From assembly GCA_964036665.1 (NCBI GenBank), contig OZ038527.1:19366221-19430220 (forward strand): 64,000 nucleotides of DNA. Direction: 5' to 3'. A model generated the notes under the pieces. That model had not been told where the DNA came from. It saw only the letters and a list, made by a program, of their open reading frames with translations, and did not search any database. The stretch is from Gordius sp. MW1 (Eukaryota > Nematomorpha > Gordioida > Gordea > Gordiidae). Position numbers and translations under genes: made by a program. Positions 23,101-33,740 of the stretch are shown here, piece after piece; within the stretch, counting starts at the first letter, position 1, and each line of letters starts with the position of its first letter.

Positions 23101-26100
23101 CTTCCAAAATACGTTTCTATATTAATTAAACATTTCAGAAGCATAAGTCCACAGCCATTAAAACCCCTTATAAGTTTCCACGGCAATTATGCAAAAATTA
23201 CAAGTTGGACACGACAGGACATGACACTCACTCAAGACAACGAAAAGCGAGCCCATAAATTGCATAGCAATTAATATTATACTACATAGCAATAATTTAA
23301 AAGATATGTTTGGTGTATTTTGCAATGTAAGTTTCATAACTTTTGGCCCGACCCTTTAAATTCAACCCGACCCGACCCGAAAGTATTTTAAAATTTTCAA
23401 CCCGACCCGATCCGAAAGCATTTTAAAATTTTCAAGTAAAGGGTTATTTTCTTGTCATTAAATACACCTTTTCAATTTTCAAAGTAAATGTGAATGTTAA
23501 ACGCAAACAAGGTTTTGGTGAACATTATCATTTCCTATATCTTTAAACCTGCAGAGGTTTTACGATTCCTTCGTTTGGGCACTGAATGAATAAATTAAAT
23601 TAAAAATGCATGATATAAAGTTTTAGTTAATCGTGTTTCTTTATTTGACCCATCAAAGGCAAAAATATGAATCTTTTTCTTCATAATTATACGAAATGAT
23701 TACCGGATGTGTCACATGAAGTTCATAAGGGCCGAATTGTCTCATGGCTTGCATGTTTGCCCTTTTTTCTAACGAAAATATTTCAAATATTTGCGTGGAT
23801 CCTTTGCCCAAATCATCTAAAGATCCATAAATACGGTGCTGAACTCCACCATTTTTCTTGCGAATGATCAGGCGTGGTCTATAACAGAGATTTATCTAAA
23901 CAAGGTAACATAAAATTTCTTTTAACTTCCATATTTTTTTTTTTTTTTTTTTTTTAATCAACACATATTTAGACCTAAAGTTAAATACCCAAACATTCAA
24001 ATTATATATATAGGAATCTTTTAACATCATTAGAACCAACCTTTTCAATATGCAATCTCATATCTTTCACAAAATAATTCATCCTAATCATGGTAACAAA
24101 AATTAGTAATTTTTTTTTTTCTATTAAACGACACCAATGTTCCTTATTAGGCAAGTAGTAACATAATTAGAACCAACCTTTACAATATGGAATCTCATCT
24201 CTTTTACAAAATAATTTACCTAATCAAGGTAACAAAATTTTTTTTTTTTTTTTTTTTTCTTTAAAACAACATCAATGCTCCCCCACTATATCCTTAAGAT
24301 TTTCCCGTATCCTTCCTCTATAATTAATATAACTATGTCTATTTCTTATATGTAAGCTGTTACATTACTATTTCTCCATTTTGACATGCCTACCACAAAT
24401 TGCCCATCTTGCAATAAGACTTTTACACTCACTAAAGCTGGCAAATTTATCATCCATGGTCCCCGTGATAACCGTTGCCCATTATCAAACTCATTTCCCT
24501 CAAGTACATCAACAATCTCCAGTAGCAGTTTCTTTAACAGCCACCACAACGCAACCCCTGAGCACGTGCTTGCTCCTGATAAACCCCCGAAACAAAATGA
24601 CTCTTCTTGGGCTAGCCAAATAATAAGCCTCCAAAAACCTAACACCATCTCTAGGATTCCCAGAGGTGCTCGTGAATGTTTTAGTACTCTCCTAAACCAA
24701 ATTATTACCTCAATCATACACAACCCTGCTAATCATAAGAATTGGGAAAGCCTCTTTACCCTTAGTTTTCACACTCTAGCCATCCCCAACCCTGCTACAA
24801 AGCACCTCTCAAAAGACATTAAAGCATCAATCTTGGAATTTGATCTCCTTAATCCCTTAAAACCACCCTTGAAGCACAACCATCACCCAGTTGACAACAA
24901 AGCTAAAAGGATAGCCAACAAAATCAACAACATGGAAATCCGCTCAGCGCTTAAAATCCTGGAATCGGATGACTCAATAGCGCCAAATACCAATACCACC
25001 TTCGACCTCCTCCTGCAAAAACACCCCGAAGGTCATCCATTACCGCCTAACCTCCTAAACGTCTCAGATATTCCCCTCATGGACTTCACTCTCCAAGAAG
25101 TAGCCGAAGCTCTTATGTCTTTCAAAAAAGACTCAGCCGGGGGCCTCGATGGTATACGACCAATTTACCTTCAGGACCTCACCAAACCTCAACTTAGCGG
25201 TTCACATGCTCTTCTAGCCAACTTAACCAACCTTTGTAACATAATAAGGCGGGGACATTTTCCTTCTGAAATAGTTCCTCTCCTATTTGGTGGAAAACTG
25301 ATTGCTTTTAAAAAACCAGATGGTTCGATCCGACCCATTGTTGTTGGATCAGTCCTCCGACGCATGGTTTCCAAAATAATAACCTCTCGAATCCGTTCAC
25401 CTTTAACGGCTTCTCTCCTCCCAAACCAACTTGGTTTTGGCGTGAAAGGAGGATGCGAGGCTGCTTCCCATGTAGCTCGAACATTTCTTGAGTCTTCTTC
25501 ATCAAATGACCTCCTGGTGAAACTCGATTTTAAAAACGCCTTTAACAGCGTAAACCGAGCAGCCTTTATTGAACCGTTCATACAACAATTTCCGGAATAC
25601 CATCAGTTTCTGTTAAATAGCTATGGGAACCCAACGTATCTACTCTTTGGGGACCAAATAATCAAATCATCCCAAGGGATCCAACAAGGAGATCCTTTGG
25701 GCCCGGCCCTTTTCTGTTTGGCCATTCAAACTATCATCGATAAACTCTCCTCCCTAGGAGCCTTCTCATGCAATTTATGGTACCTTGATGACGGATTCCT
25801 GGTCGGCCCAGCCGAAGCAGTCCGGCAAATCCCACAGATCATCAATGGCTTCGCAGACAATATATCACTCAGCCTAAACACATCGAAATGTGAGATCTTC
25901 ACCAAAGATCTCACAATTGACAAACTCTCCCTCCCATTCCCAGTCATATCAAGAGATGACTTTCATTACTTAGGCGCTCCCATTGGAGGCGTTAAAACAA
26001 CTGAAACATTCTTAGAGCATTTCTCCGGTTTCATCGACTCCATATCCCACACCCTGGAGCGTCTAACTCCCCACCATGCCTTTTTCCTCTTAAAAAACTT

Positions 26101-29100
26101 CCTCCTAATACCCAAAATTAACTATGCATTACGCGCCTCGCCCGTCTTCCTAGCCGTTAACCTACTCCACGCGATGGAAAAAAAAATCCAATTGCTAGTC
26201 GAAAGGTGCCTAAACCTTAAATTTAGCCCTCTCCAATGGCTCCAAGCCACCCTTCCCTCCAAGAGTGGTGGTATAGGCATCCGACCCCCCCATCTACTCT
26301 CACTAGCAGGGTTCATTTCATCCCGTTTATCAACGGATGAGTTAATCAAGCAAATCACTCAAACCCAAGACCCGCACCTCGACAGCGCCCTTCAGGCGTG
26401 GGATGACCTCAAACTGGATTCCGCTACTTACCCGAATGGAACCACCCAAAAGGATTGGGACTTACCACTGATAGCACGTTCCGTAGCTTACCTCACTTCG
26501 AACAACCTATCTTTGGGAAATCTCCACTTCAATTGGGCATCCTCCGGGGGTTACGAATGGCTCGAGGCCCTACCAAGCCAAAACCTAGGGTTACACCTGT
26601 CGGGCGAGGAACTCCGAATAGCTGTAGGCCTACGCCTCGGCTGTGAAATTGTGTCCCCATTCAACTGCGACCTCTGCCGCCAACCCGTTCTTGCAAACGG
26701 CCATCATCCTCTACACTGCCAATACAGCAAGGGGCGGCATCCCCGTCATGCCACAATAAATAAAATAATCGGACAATCTTTGAAGAAAGCCGGCCTTCCC
26801 AATACAATAGAACCCACTGGCCTAAGCTCCACTGACGGGAAAAGACCCGATGGAGTAACAATCATCCCGTGGGCTCGTGGCCTAAACGCCTGCTGGGACT
26901 TCACTGCAGTGGACGTATTCGCCAAATCTAACGCCTCTCCCGACCTCATCTCTTCTACTGAGAGAAAGAAGGAGGATAAATACAAATACCTAAACAATAT
27001 TATTTTCATACCAGTAGTAGCTACGACCCTCGGTAACTTAGGTCCCGAGGGCAGCCAATTCCTAAAACAAATTTCAAAATATATAACCTCCATTACTCAC
27101 GATCCCAAAGAATACTTTTTTATCAGGCAAAAGATCACAATGGAAATCGTTAAATCCAACACGATTTCCATACACGGATCAATGCCATCCGTTTAGTTAT
27201 AGCGCGTTTTTATATTTTTTATTCGTGTATATCATAATTATAATTATTTGTTTCTGAATAAAACTTTTAGATTAATTATTATTCTAATGAATTAATTTAA
27301 TGCGATAATTTGTTTTAGAATAAAGAGATTTTATTTTTATATGATACTTATTATACTAAGAATTTGAAAATTTTATTTACGAATGATTTCCAGTTATTGC
27401 CCGGTTAAAGTTTGTAAAAAATTGTAAAAAAATTTCGATGTCTAAATTCTTTATGGATTTCGATATTTTATCAATGCCATTTATTTGTATCGTGTATCTA
27501 ATTTATAATTAAAGAAGGACTAGTTTGCAAACCTGACCCGCTTCTTTTCATATAGCATGACTATAAAATATGAGGTGACAGAAGCTACGATATCTATTTG
27601 CTTTTTGTATTTCTGTTTTTTAACTCGTCATCTTCTAATAAATAATTATTTACTAATAATATTAGTGAGCTCTTTAAAGGGGACAGAAAGTTTATTAAAA
27701 TGATTTGGAAATCGGCAAGATGTTGTTTATATGGCAATTAACCAAATTTAGTATTTATGCACGCATTTTCGGTTTTAAGATAGGGCAACTACCCTGCCTG
27801 CCTTAAGCCCATGATAATGTTTGTGATTGAATTTTACTCGGGAAGCATTTGAAAACATACCTAATGAAAAGGCCTCTGTCATAGACACCATATAATCCGG
27901 ATTCTTTTATTAGTTGACAGATAGCATCCTTTTCTACATATACTTTATGTTCGTGGGCTACCGATATATAAAACACATAGGACTAATATAAAGAAATAAA
28001 ATTTTAGCCTTGCCCATGTGAGGTGGAATTAGTGGATTCAGTTGCAATTGACCAATAAGCAAATAACAAATAAATGTCTACGAAAATGCATTTGTCGATT
28101 AAAATGTGTGCATCTAACCCAAACCCTAACCTAAAACTCCGACCTAAAACACTAACCCTAACGTTTTCGTCTCTGTAAACCCCTCTCAAGGAGCATTTTC
28201 GTTAAATATTCATAGACATTCATAGATATTTGGTCAGTTAAACTTTGGTCGAATGCACCGATACGAAATTAGTTTTTCTAAAAACGGCTGGGTTTTGTTT
28301 GGTCGACTTTTGGTTCAACTACGACTAACTTCCAACTTTGGTCTGTTTTTCAAATCTCGACTTAGCCTAGAGGTCGAATAAGAAAAACAGACCATAAAAT
28401 TTTGGTCTGTTTATGTTTAATCGACTAAAACCAAAGGTAGACCGAACAAAACCCAGCCGTTTTTACAACACTAGGTGGAATCTTAAGATCACATATTTAA
28501 CGCATCGAATAACTTTATGCCAATGAGCATTTAGATTTTAAGTTTCCCTCCATGATTTTTTAAAAAATCCCACACCACTTTATTTAAATTAATCGAAAAT
28601 ATAATTTTAGCAACGTTTAGTCAATATTAGAAACGAATGGAATATAGAATTAAATCGTCAATAACTCCAACAAACCATTATCTTAAATCATACAATCCTT
28701 ATTAGACGTATTTTGATCAACTCGATAATAAGTGAAATTCAATGCAAACGGCGTGATTATATTAAAAAAACATTAATTTACTTTTCAAGCTGTTTTTTGG
28801 ATAGGGAAAATAGCCAGAAGCATTAAAAGGTCCCTGCGATGGTATTTCTTCCGTTTTTAGCAAAAACATTTCATCGTGGGTGCTTAATAAAGTGTTTGCC
28901 ACATTTCCTAATAGGTTAAGGTCCAACACACGATAAACGACAAAGTTTTTATAGTATTCTTTGACCAAAAGATGTTGCCCTTCAACAACCATCAACATCT
29001 GCACATATAGTTATAAATGTATTATTATGATATATGACTTAATTTTAGGACAATTTAATATTCTAAGTATGCCTCCAGTTCAAAAAATTCAGGTGTCCAA

Positions 29101-30562
29101 TTGTGCGATAAACAAGCAAAGGCTTAAAATAAGAAAGAAAATGTTGATTGAGAAACAATCGATCGAAAGTGCTCGACAAAACCTCTGACACTTATTTACC
29201 TAATAATTATATCAGATTGTAATTCTAAAATATTAAGCAATAAATTTTTAACCAGCCGACATAGGATCATAATTCAACTAAATATGTATTGACTTATTGT
29301 TATTAGTTATTAAAACACTAGTTTAAGCAGTTTTGGCCATAAATAGATACAAAAACATTTTTATAAAATCTACTAGGTGAACCCGGCAAACGTTGTTTTG
29401 ACATTTACCCCGGTGTATTAAATTATGTTGTAGTTTTAGGGCATATATGATGATAAAGCGGTTATTGAAGTAAAAATAAAGTTTGATGTCTATATGTTCT
29501 ACTTCTATTGTCTATTTCCGTTTACAGTGCAACGCGTACTAATACTCGAAAACTACTGGACCGATTTGGCTCTACCAAATCTTAAAACATGCTCCGGAGT
29601 GTCAGGAATAAACTGTGAAATTTTGAGCCAAATCGGTCTGGTAGTCTTCCAAAATTGGTGGCGGCATATATACACACATATACACACACACATAGTTTCA
29701 TTTTTAAATATAAGATAACATTATCTTATGCGTGAAAAACATTTTTTACAAAAATATAGAAGCATCGATTATATTAATTCAATACTGAATATTATCGTGT
29801 TTTTGTCAACGGCAGGAGAAATTTATATGTTCGATATAAAGGACATCTTACCCTTTTAAAATTTATCAAACAATAATACAAAATAAATTTGTAACCTGAA
29901 CAACGGTTCCAGGAATGGCAGCAAAACTATAATTATGCATGTCGAAGCAATAGGGTTCATAATTGTATCGCTCCAAACATATAAGATAACTTTGATTTTT
30001 ATTCAAAAATGTTTGCCATTTTGGGTAAACCTAGTAAATTGTAATATGGTTTGTGTATATATAATTAGAGCAAAATTAAATTTTTTGTGTAAGATTCTCA
30101 ATTTTTTAAAAACTCCTACCTTGTTATTTAAAATTGTCCAGATAACATGGCTTTTTCGAAAATTTACAATATCATTTTGTTAAAATATAATGCTGTGAAA
30201 CCCACAAATGAATGTTAATATTGCATATTTTAAAAAATTATGGCGACTCAGAATTAAGTTATAGGTATGAAACACAAATACTGGTAAGTATTAGGTTGAT
30301 TTATGATTGTGCGATAAAATTGCCTACCTTATTAAGGATCGCTTTTTGAGATGGATTTTTATCGGCCCGGGCGCTAGATTTATGTTAGAATTAGAATTAT
30401 TTTAAAATTTTTAAGTTTTTTAAAGACTTTTATATAAAAATTGTATGTCAATAAAGTATTATTAAAATCATTTTAATAATACTTTATTAAAATGTTTTAT
30501 AAAAGAAGTTACCTCTGTGAACACGATAGCACCACCACGAAAAATGAGAAGACAAGTTTCAT
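20166..30562 (-). CDS. Eight-exon gene for an unrecognised secreted protein
   Basis: Exons, 5' to 3' on the minus strand: 30513-30562, 30328-30373, 29896-29970, 28782-28998, 27861-27957, 23704-23878, 21582-21723 and 20166-20353. All junctions are GT-AG and keep frame; the total is 990 bp, 329 aa plus stop. Exon 1 encodes a typical signal peptide, MKLVFSFFVVVLSCSQ. The mature part has few cysteines and no further membrane segment. Exons 7 and 8 each carry a similar segment ending in NPFD, then Leu-Ile (RANPFDSRKLI and ERNPFDLKTLI), suggesting an internal duplication. I do not recognise the family. The long introns hold a Helitron (29373-29715), a MITE, the full-length LINE and hAT-like debris. 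Small extra exons in introns 5-7 cannot be excluded. Confidence 0.75.
20490..21270. mobile_element. Remnant of ACCCGA-type hAT-like element (intron 7)
   Basis: It begins TTAGAGGCCTGCAGAAC and ends ATGCAGGCCTCT, with ACCCGA motifs near both ends. The target duplication is not clear. A CATGGGCG-family MITE lies inside it. Confidence 0.6.
20974..21108. mobile_element. CATGGGCG-family MITE
   Basis: Left AATGGGCGTAGCCAGC, right GGCTACGCCCATG. The flanks CCTGCCTA and CCTGGTTA match at 6 of 8 positions, consistent with an aged 8-bp duplication. Confidence 0.7.
22758..22923. mobile_element. CATGGGCG-family MITE
   Basis: Left CATGGGCGTAGCCAAG, right TGGCTACGCCCATG. This is the best preserved pair of ends in the window. 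Confidence 0.75.
23251..23275 (-). repeat. Solo HINE-like end
   Basis: GAGCCCATAAATTGCATAGC then AATTAAT is the inverse of the left end of the HINE-like copies. No other part of that element is nearby. Confidence 0.6.
24023..24290 (+). repeat. Tandem 5' UTR monomers, period about 137 bp
   Basis: AACATCATTAGAACCAACC at 24023 and AACATAATTAGAACCAACC at 24160 start two units that share GGTAACAAAA, a long T-run and ACACCAATG/ACATCAATG. A weaker third unit (AAGGTAACATAAAATTT, T-run, AATCAACAC) lies at 23888-23975. Tandem promoter monomers upstream of a LINE ORF are known from rodent L1; a promoter role here is inference. Confidence 0.7.
24386..27196 (+). CDS. Reverse transcriptase with restriction-like endonuclease (936 aa)
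   Basis: Single ORF for target-primed reverse transcription. Visible domains: an N-terminal zinc finger with Cys6, Cys9, His24 and Cys31. The RT follows, with FKKDSAGGLDG near 245, LVKLDFKNAFNSVNR near 377, SQGIQQGDPLGPALF near 434 and the catalytic YLDD at 466-469. The thumb precedes a C-terminal zinc knuckle, CDLC then HHPLHC, from 761. The restriction-like endonuclease has RPDG (Asp822) and WDFT (Asp838). RT followed by CCHC and a PD-D nuclease places it with the R2/R4/NeSL/CRE-type early-branching non-LTR elements; I cannot assign the clade. No APE nuclease or RNase H is seen. The frame has no stops, so it may be active. Codon use is C-rich compared with the host genes. Confidence 0.92.
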   Translation: MPTTNCPSCNKTFTLTKAGKFIIHGPRDNRCPLSNSFPSSTSTISSSSFFNSHHNATPEHVLAPDKPPKQNDSSWASQIISLQKPNTISRIPRGARECFSTLLNQIITSIIHNPANHKNWESLFTLSFHTLAIPNPATKHLSKDIKASILEFDLLNPLKPPLKHNHHPVDNKAKRIANKINNMEIRSALKILESDDSIAPNTNTTFDLLLQKHPEGHPLPPNLLNVSDIPLMDFTLQEVAEALMSFKKDSAGGLDGIRPIYLQDLTKPQLSGSHALLANLTNLCNIIRRGHFPSEIVPLLFGGKLIAFKKPDGSIRPIVVGSVLRRMVSKIITSRIRSPLTASLLPNQLGFGVKGGCEAASHVARTFLESSSSNDLLVKLDFKNAFNSVNRAAFIEPFIQQFPEYHQFLLNSYGNPTYLLFGDQIIKSSQGIQQGDPLGPALFCLAIQTIIDKLSSLGAFSCNLWYLDDGFLVGPAEAVRQIPQIINGFADNISLSLNTSKCEIFTKDLTIDKLSLPFPVISRDDFHYLGAPIGGVKTTETFLEHFSGFIDSISHTLERLTPHHAFFLLKNFLLIPKINYALRASPVFLAVNLLHAMEKKIQLLVERCLNLKFSPLQWLQATLPSKSGGIGIRPPHLLSLAGFISSRLSTDELIKQITQTQDPHLDSALQAWDDLKLDSATYPNGTTQKDWDLPLIARSVAYLTSNNLSLGNLHFNWASSGGYEWLEALPSQNLGLHLSGEELRIAVGLRLGCEIVSPFNCDLCRQPVLANGHHPLHCQYSKGRHPRHATINKIIGQSLKKAGLPNTIEPTGLSSTDGKRPDGVTIIPWARGLNACWDFTAVDVFAKSNASPDLISSTERKKEDKYKYLNNIIFIPVVATTLGNLGPEGSQFLKQISKYITSITHDPKEYFFIRQKITMEIVKSNTISIHGSMPSV
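27140..27171 (+). promoter_or_regulatory. Conserved 10-bp stem-loop at the LINE 3' end
   Basis: ATGGAAATCG and CGATTTCCAT pair perfectly around a 12-nt loop, across the last codons of the ORF. The same hairpin is present in the truncated copy (6987-7018) and in the diverged copy (13883-13914), where one pair becomes G-U. It could be the RNA signal recognised by the RT. Confidence 0.6.
28270..28473. mobile_element. MITE with AACGGCTGGGTTTTG ends (intron 4)
   Basis: Inverted ends of about 25 bp (AACGGCTGGGTTTTGTTTGG) enclose a second inverted pair (TTGGTCTG, ATCGACTAAAACC). Related copies are at 60937-61099 and, as a fragment, 50140-50215. Confidence 0.75.
29373..29715 (-). mobile_element. Short non-autonomous Helitron (copy 3)
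   Basis: On the + strand, A then CTAG at 29373 and GA then T at 29715/29716. The hairpin reads GGCAAACGTTGTTTTGAC, with one arm mutated. The 5' half (ACTACTGGACCGATTTGGC and its inverse) is close to copies 1 and 2. It lies in intron 3 of the secreted-protein gene. Confidence 0.8.
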
Positions 30563-32763
30563 TTAAAATTTTTTTTTTATGATTTTAAATAGAGGCCTTT
30601 AAAATATACTGCAATGTTTACTCAAAGCTGATTCTAATCTAGCAAATAATTTTTATTAATTAATATTTGTTTAATGCTAAATTAAGCGCTTAAATACCAT
30701 ACTATTTGTTCTTATATTAATAGGATTAAATTAGTGTTTACCGATATAAATATTTACTCTATCGGAGGAAAAATGCAATTTTATTACATTTGAGGTTTAA
30801 TCTAAGATTCTTTATATTATATTTAATCAACTCTATACACTTGGCACGGTTAATCTTTATTGTATCTGCCTCAATATAACTCTTTAAAATTATGACTATA
30901 TTATTTAAACAGAAATGAGCAAATATGTAAATTGAATAAAATAATCTTGTGGGCTAGTAATATTATATATACATGCCAAATCAACATAAATAAGTATGCC
31001 TTGATTTTTAAATATGAAAATTTGTTTTTAGAATAGGTGCAAATTCGATTTTTTTTTATTTTACATGTTACCAAGACAAAATTTTACTATGAATTATTGA
31101 CCATGACCACTGATTGATTCTACGAGATTAAAATTGAAAATCAGAAAAGGCAATCAAAATCTACAAAAAAAACGTTAAAACGATTTTAGGTAAAATGGAA
31201 CAAGTTATTTAAAAACAGTTTGATATCACATTTCATTTATTATTTGTAAAGGAAAACTAAATAATATTTAAACAGTCGAAAACATAAAGCTTTTGGGAAA
31301 CGGTCGTTAAATTTTTTAAGATTATTATACACATTTCTCGAGATGTCTTATTTTCCCAACGCAAATATAAGAGAAATTTCTTAGGGAAAATATGGAAACA
31401 TTTGAGAAATAAGGGCTAAATTGGGGAAATAATAAGAGAGTTCAATGCAGGGTGAGTTAAAAATTTGATTAATAATATAAACTCAAAAACAAACCAACGT
31501 ATTTAACATAAAATTTATACAGATTTATTGAGAATTTTATTTTAAAGTAAAATAAATTAATATATGTACCAGAAAATTTAATATAATGTATATATAATAT
31601 CAGGTTTGATAAACGTAAACTGATTCATTTTTTTCTATATCATTTACGCGATTGATGAGATGTAAATTGCGTCTAATTGCCATAATTTTACGTATCTTGT
31701 CGTTCGCCAATTTGTTACAAGTTTACACTGAAAATTTCAGAACGATGACCATATCCTTTCAAAAGCCGCGCAAAGAGGCGGCAGTGAAAATATTCTTATT
31801 GATACTGCACTGATCACTTGATTATTGCATATCCCGTACGACCAAATTAGGGGAGTTGACTAATTAACACTGCCCCATATTTTAGACTCGGTTTAATATA
31901 TTCTGTGCGAAATTCAGCAAGATTCGCCATAACCTTTTCGAGGCGGAGTTGCATAATAATGTACTAAATCTTTGCCACTTAATTATTTTTATCAAAAACG
32001 TGGATCAAGCAAGTAGGCGGCCAAATGTATTTATAGACACCATAACTGCTATTTTATTAATCAAATAAATAAAGGTTTGGCCCCTATTCCACGATGAAAT
32101 CGAATAAAGTTCTTGAACTCCACCTGCCTTATTTTATAATATATTAGGGGTAAAAATGGAAAGGTGGTAGGCGTGCAGAAGGGGGTATAAAAAGGGTATT
32201 CTACCCCCTTGGCAAAAATTAATAATTTTTTTTACAAAAAAATAACATATTTTTAGATTGGAAGTTTTTATTCTATAGCTGTGTAACTGACTCAAAATGA
32301 CATTTATAAATAAATACCGATATATACTTTTTTATTTTGAATTGAATTTGGACAAAAAGCCAATTAACCATTATTCTCTTTTTCCGCTATCGCTTATTCA
32401 CTTGCATTACAATGAAAAAAAGAAATTTGAGCATTATTTCTCTATAAATTATCCGATCCTTCTACATCTAACCTAGTAATTTCTTGATCTATTGATAATT
32501 AATTGCTATAATTGATTATTTTTCTATTCACGTGCCTCCCATTCATTAAACTTGGCCCTTTCAGATACATCGACCCTTCCTACCATACGAAATTGCATGG
32601 GTGTTAATTAAACATTATATTATGATAATTTTTTTAAATAGGTATAGTTTCTAAAGTTTATAATATGTTTAAATACTCCAAACGGCAAGATGTTTTATTA
32701 GAAGTCTTGTAAAACATGAACAATAAATCGGTAATGGCAAAAATTAAAACTAGTGTATGTGAC
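30563..32763. other. Upstream region of the secreted gene and old repeat DNA
   Basis: The promoter of the minus-strand gene should lie just above 30562. 31341-31440 (GAGATGTCTTATTTTCCC and several GGGAAA motifs) resembles, inverted, the sequence at 34300-34350. These may be the decayed ends of the element that carried the hAT transposase pseudogene. No other gene seen. Confidence 0.45.
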
Positions 32764-33740
32764 CCGTTGGTCATCGCGGCACGAAGCTGTCGCAACTCAT
32801 ATAAAACTTCAAGAAACAATTTATCCAGCTTTAGAAAAAATTTCTACCTGGTATGATCGCGATGCCACAACAGAGGCGGCAACTTTGCTGTCTTCTTTGC
32901 AGCAATAGGAAAACATAATATCGCTATTATGTCTTCATAAACTTTTCAGTTATACATCCATTCTTTGCAGGTAATTGGAAAAAAAAGTTTAGACCTACAG
33001 CAGGTCACCGAGTTGGCCCAAAACATTGTGGATCAGAAAATTTTTGAGAAATAATGTTGATGAAGAATTTCATCAAATTTTTTTAATGGCTGAAGCTAAG
33101 GCAAACTTGTACCAGGTTGATCTTGTAAAACCCAGATGGGCTAGAAAACAAACTTTCCAAAGTAAAATTCCAACAGACTCCGTTGAGGAATATTATAAAA
33201 TCACAATTTTTATACCATTACTTGATTCTTTTACTGTTCAACTCAATGAAAGGTTTTTAGACAAGAAGGAAATTATTGCAAATTTAAGTTTTGTTTCCTC
33301 AAGATTCGAAAGTTTCGCCTGCAGCTCAGATAAAAATAAATCACTTAGTGGAATTTTACTTTAATGACTTGAATGGTACAAATGCTGAAGTTAAAATAGA
33401 ATTTGATATTTGGTATAAGTCGTTGTCTCACTCAGATGCCAGAAGAATTGCGTCCCAAGAATGCTTTGGATGCTTTGCTAAATCACAAAACCAAATTAGA
33501 ATGCTTACCTAACCTTACAACTTTATTTTATTTATTAGCTTGCCTCATCATTACTACATTCACAATGAGAGAAGTTTCTCAACTTTGAGAAGACTTAAGA
33601 CCTACTTACGGAATACCATGTCAAACAATAGATTAAATGTTTTGGCGCTTTTTACGATTTATCGGGAGTTAGCCCCAACTCCTGATGAAATTCTTGATGT
33701 CTTATCTTTTGGCAAAAGAAAATTAAAAATTGTTTTATAG
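32764..33740 (+). pseudogene. Decayed hAT-type transposase (ZMYM1/THAP0-like)
   Basis: Pieces of one protein in shifting frames: RWSSRHEA, then PALEKISTWYDRDATTEAA; then from 33026 ANLYQVDLVKPRWARKQT and SVEEYYKITIFIPLLDSF; then around 33420 a PRPKNALDAL-like segment; finally ERSFSTLRRLKTYLRNTM, then NRLNVLALFTIYREL. This order, with the C-terminal dimerisation block, is that of hAT transposases related to the domesticated ZMYM1 and THAP0 proteins. At least two frameshifts and several stops break it, including a stop after the first segment near 32908. It is a dead relic; the frames between 33026 and 33740 are pieces of the same gene. Confidence 0.85.

Larger units (their letters stand above)
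21915..23440. mobile_element. ACCCGA-type hAT-like remnants (intron 6)
   Basis: It starts TAGAGAGCTGCAAAG at 21915. ACCCGA blocks recur at 21940-21955, 22330-22440 and 23345-23435. The right terminus is missing, so this is one broken element or several. It includes a MITE at 22758-22923 and a solo end of the HINE-like family at 23251-23275. Confidence 0.55.
23888..27275 (+). mobile_element. Full-length RLE-type non-LTR retrotransposon
   Basis: It has a 5' UTR with repeated monomers (24023-24290, and a degenerate unit from about 23888), a single intact ORF (24386-27196), and a 3' UTR ending ATAAAACTTTTAGAT. It sits in intron 5 of the secreted-protein gene, in antisense orientation. A nearly identical truncated copy (6560-7177) shows that it or a sibling moved recently. 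The exact 5' end and target duplication could not be fixed. Confidence 0.85.

Noticed and set aside
28270-28481. An 8-bp duplication around the AACGGCTGGG MITE
   Set aside because: The flanks TACGAAAT and GGTGGAAT do not match well enough; likewise at 60937-61099.
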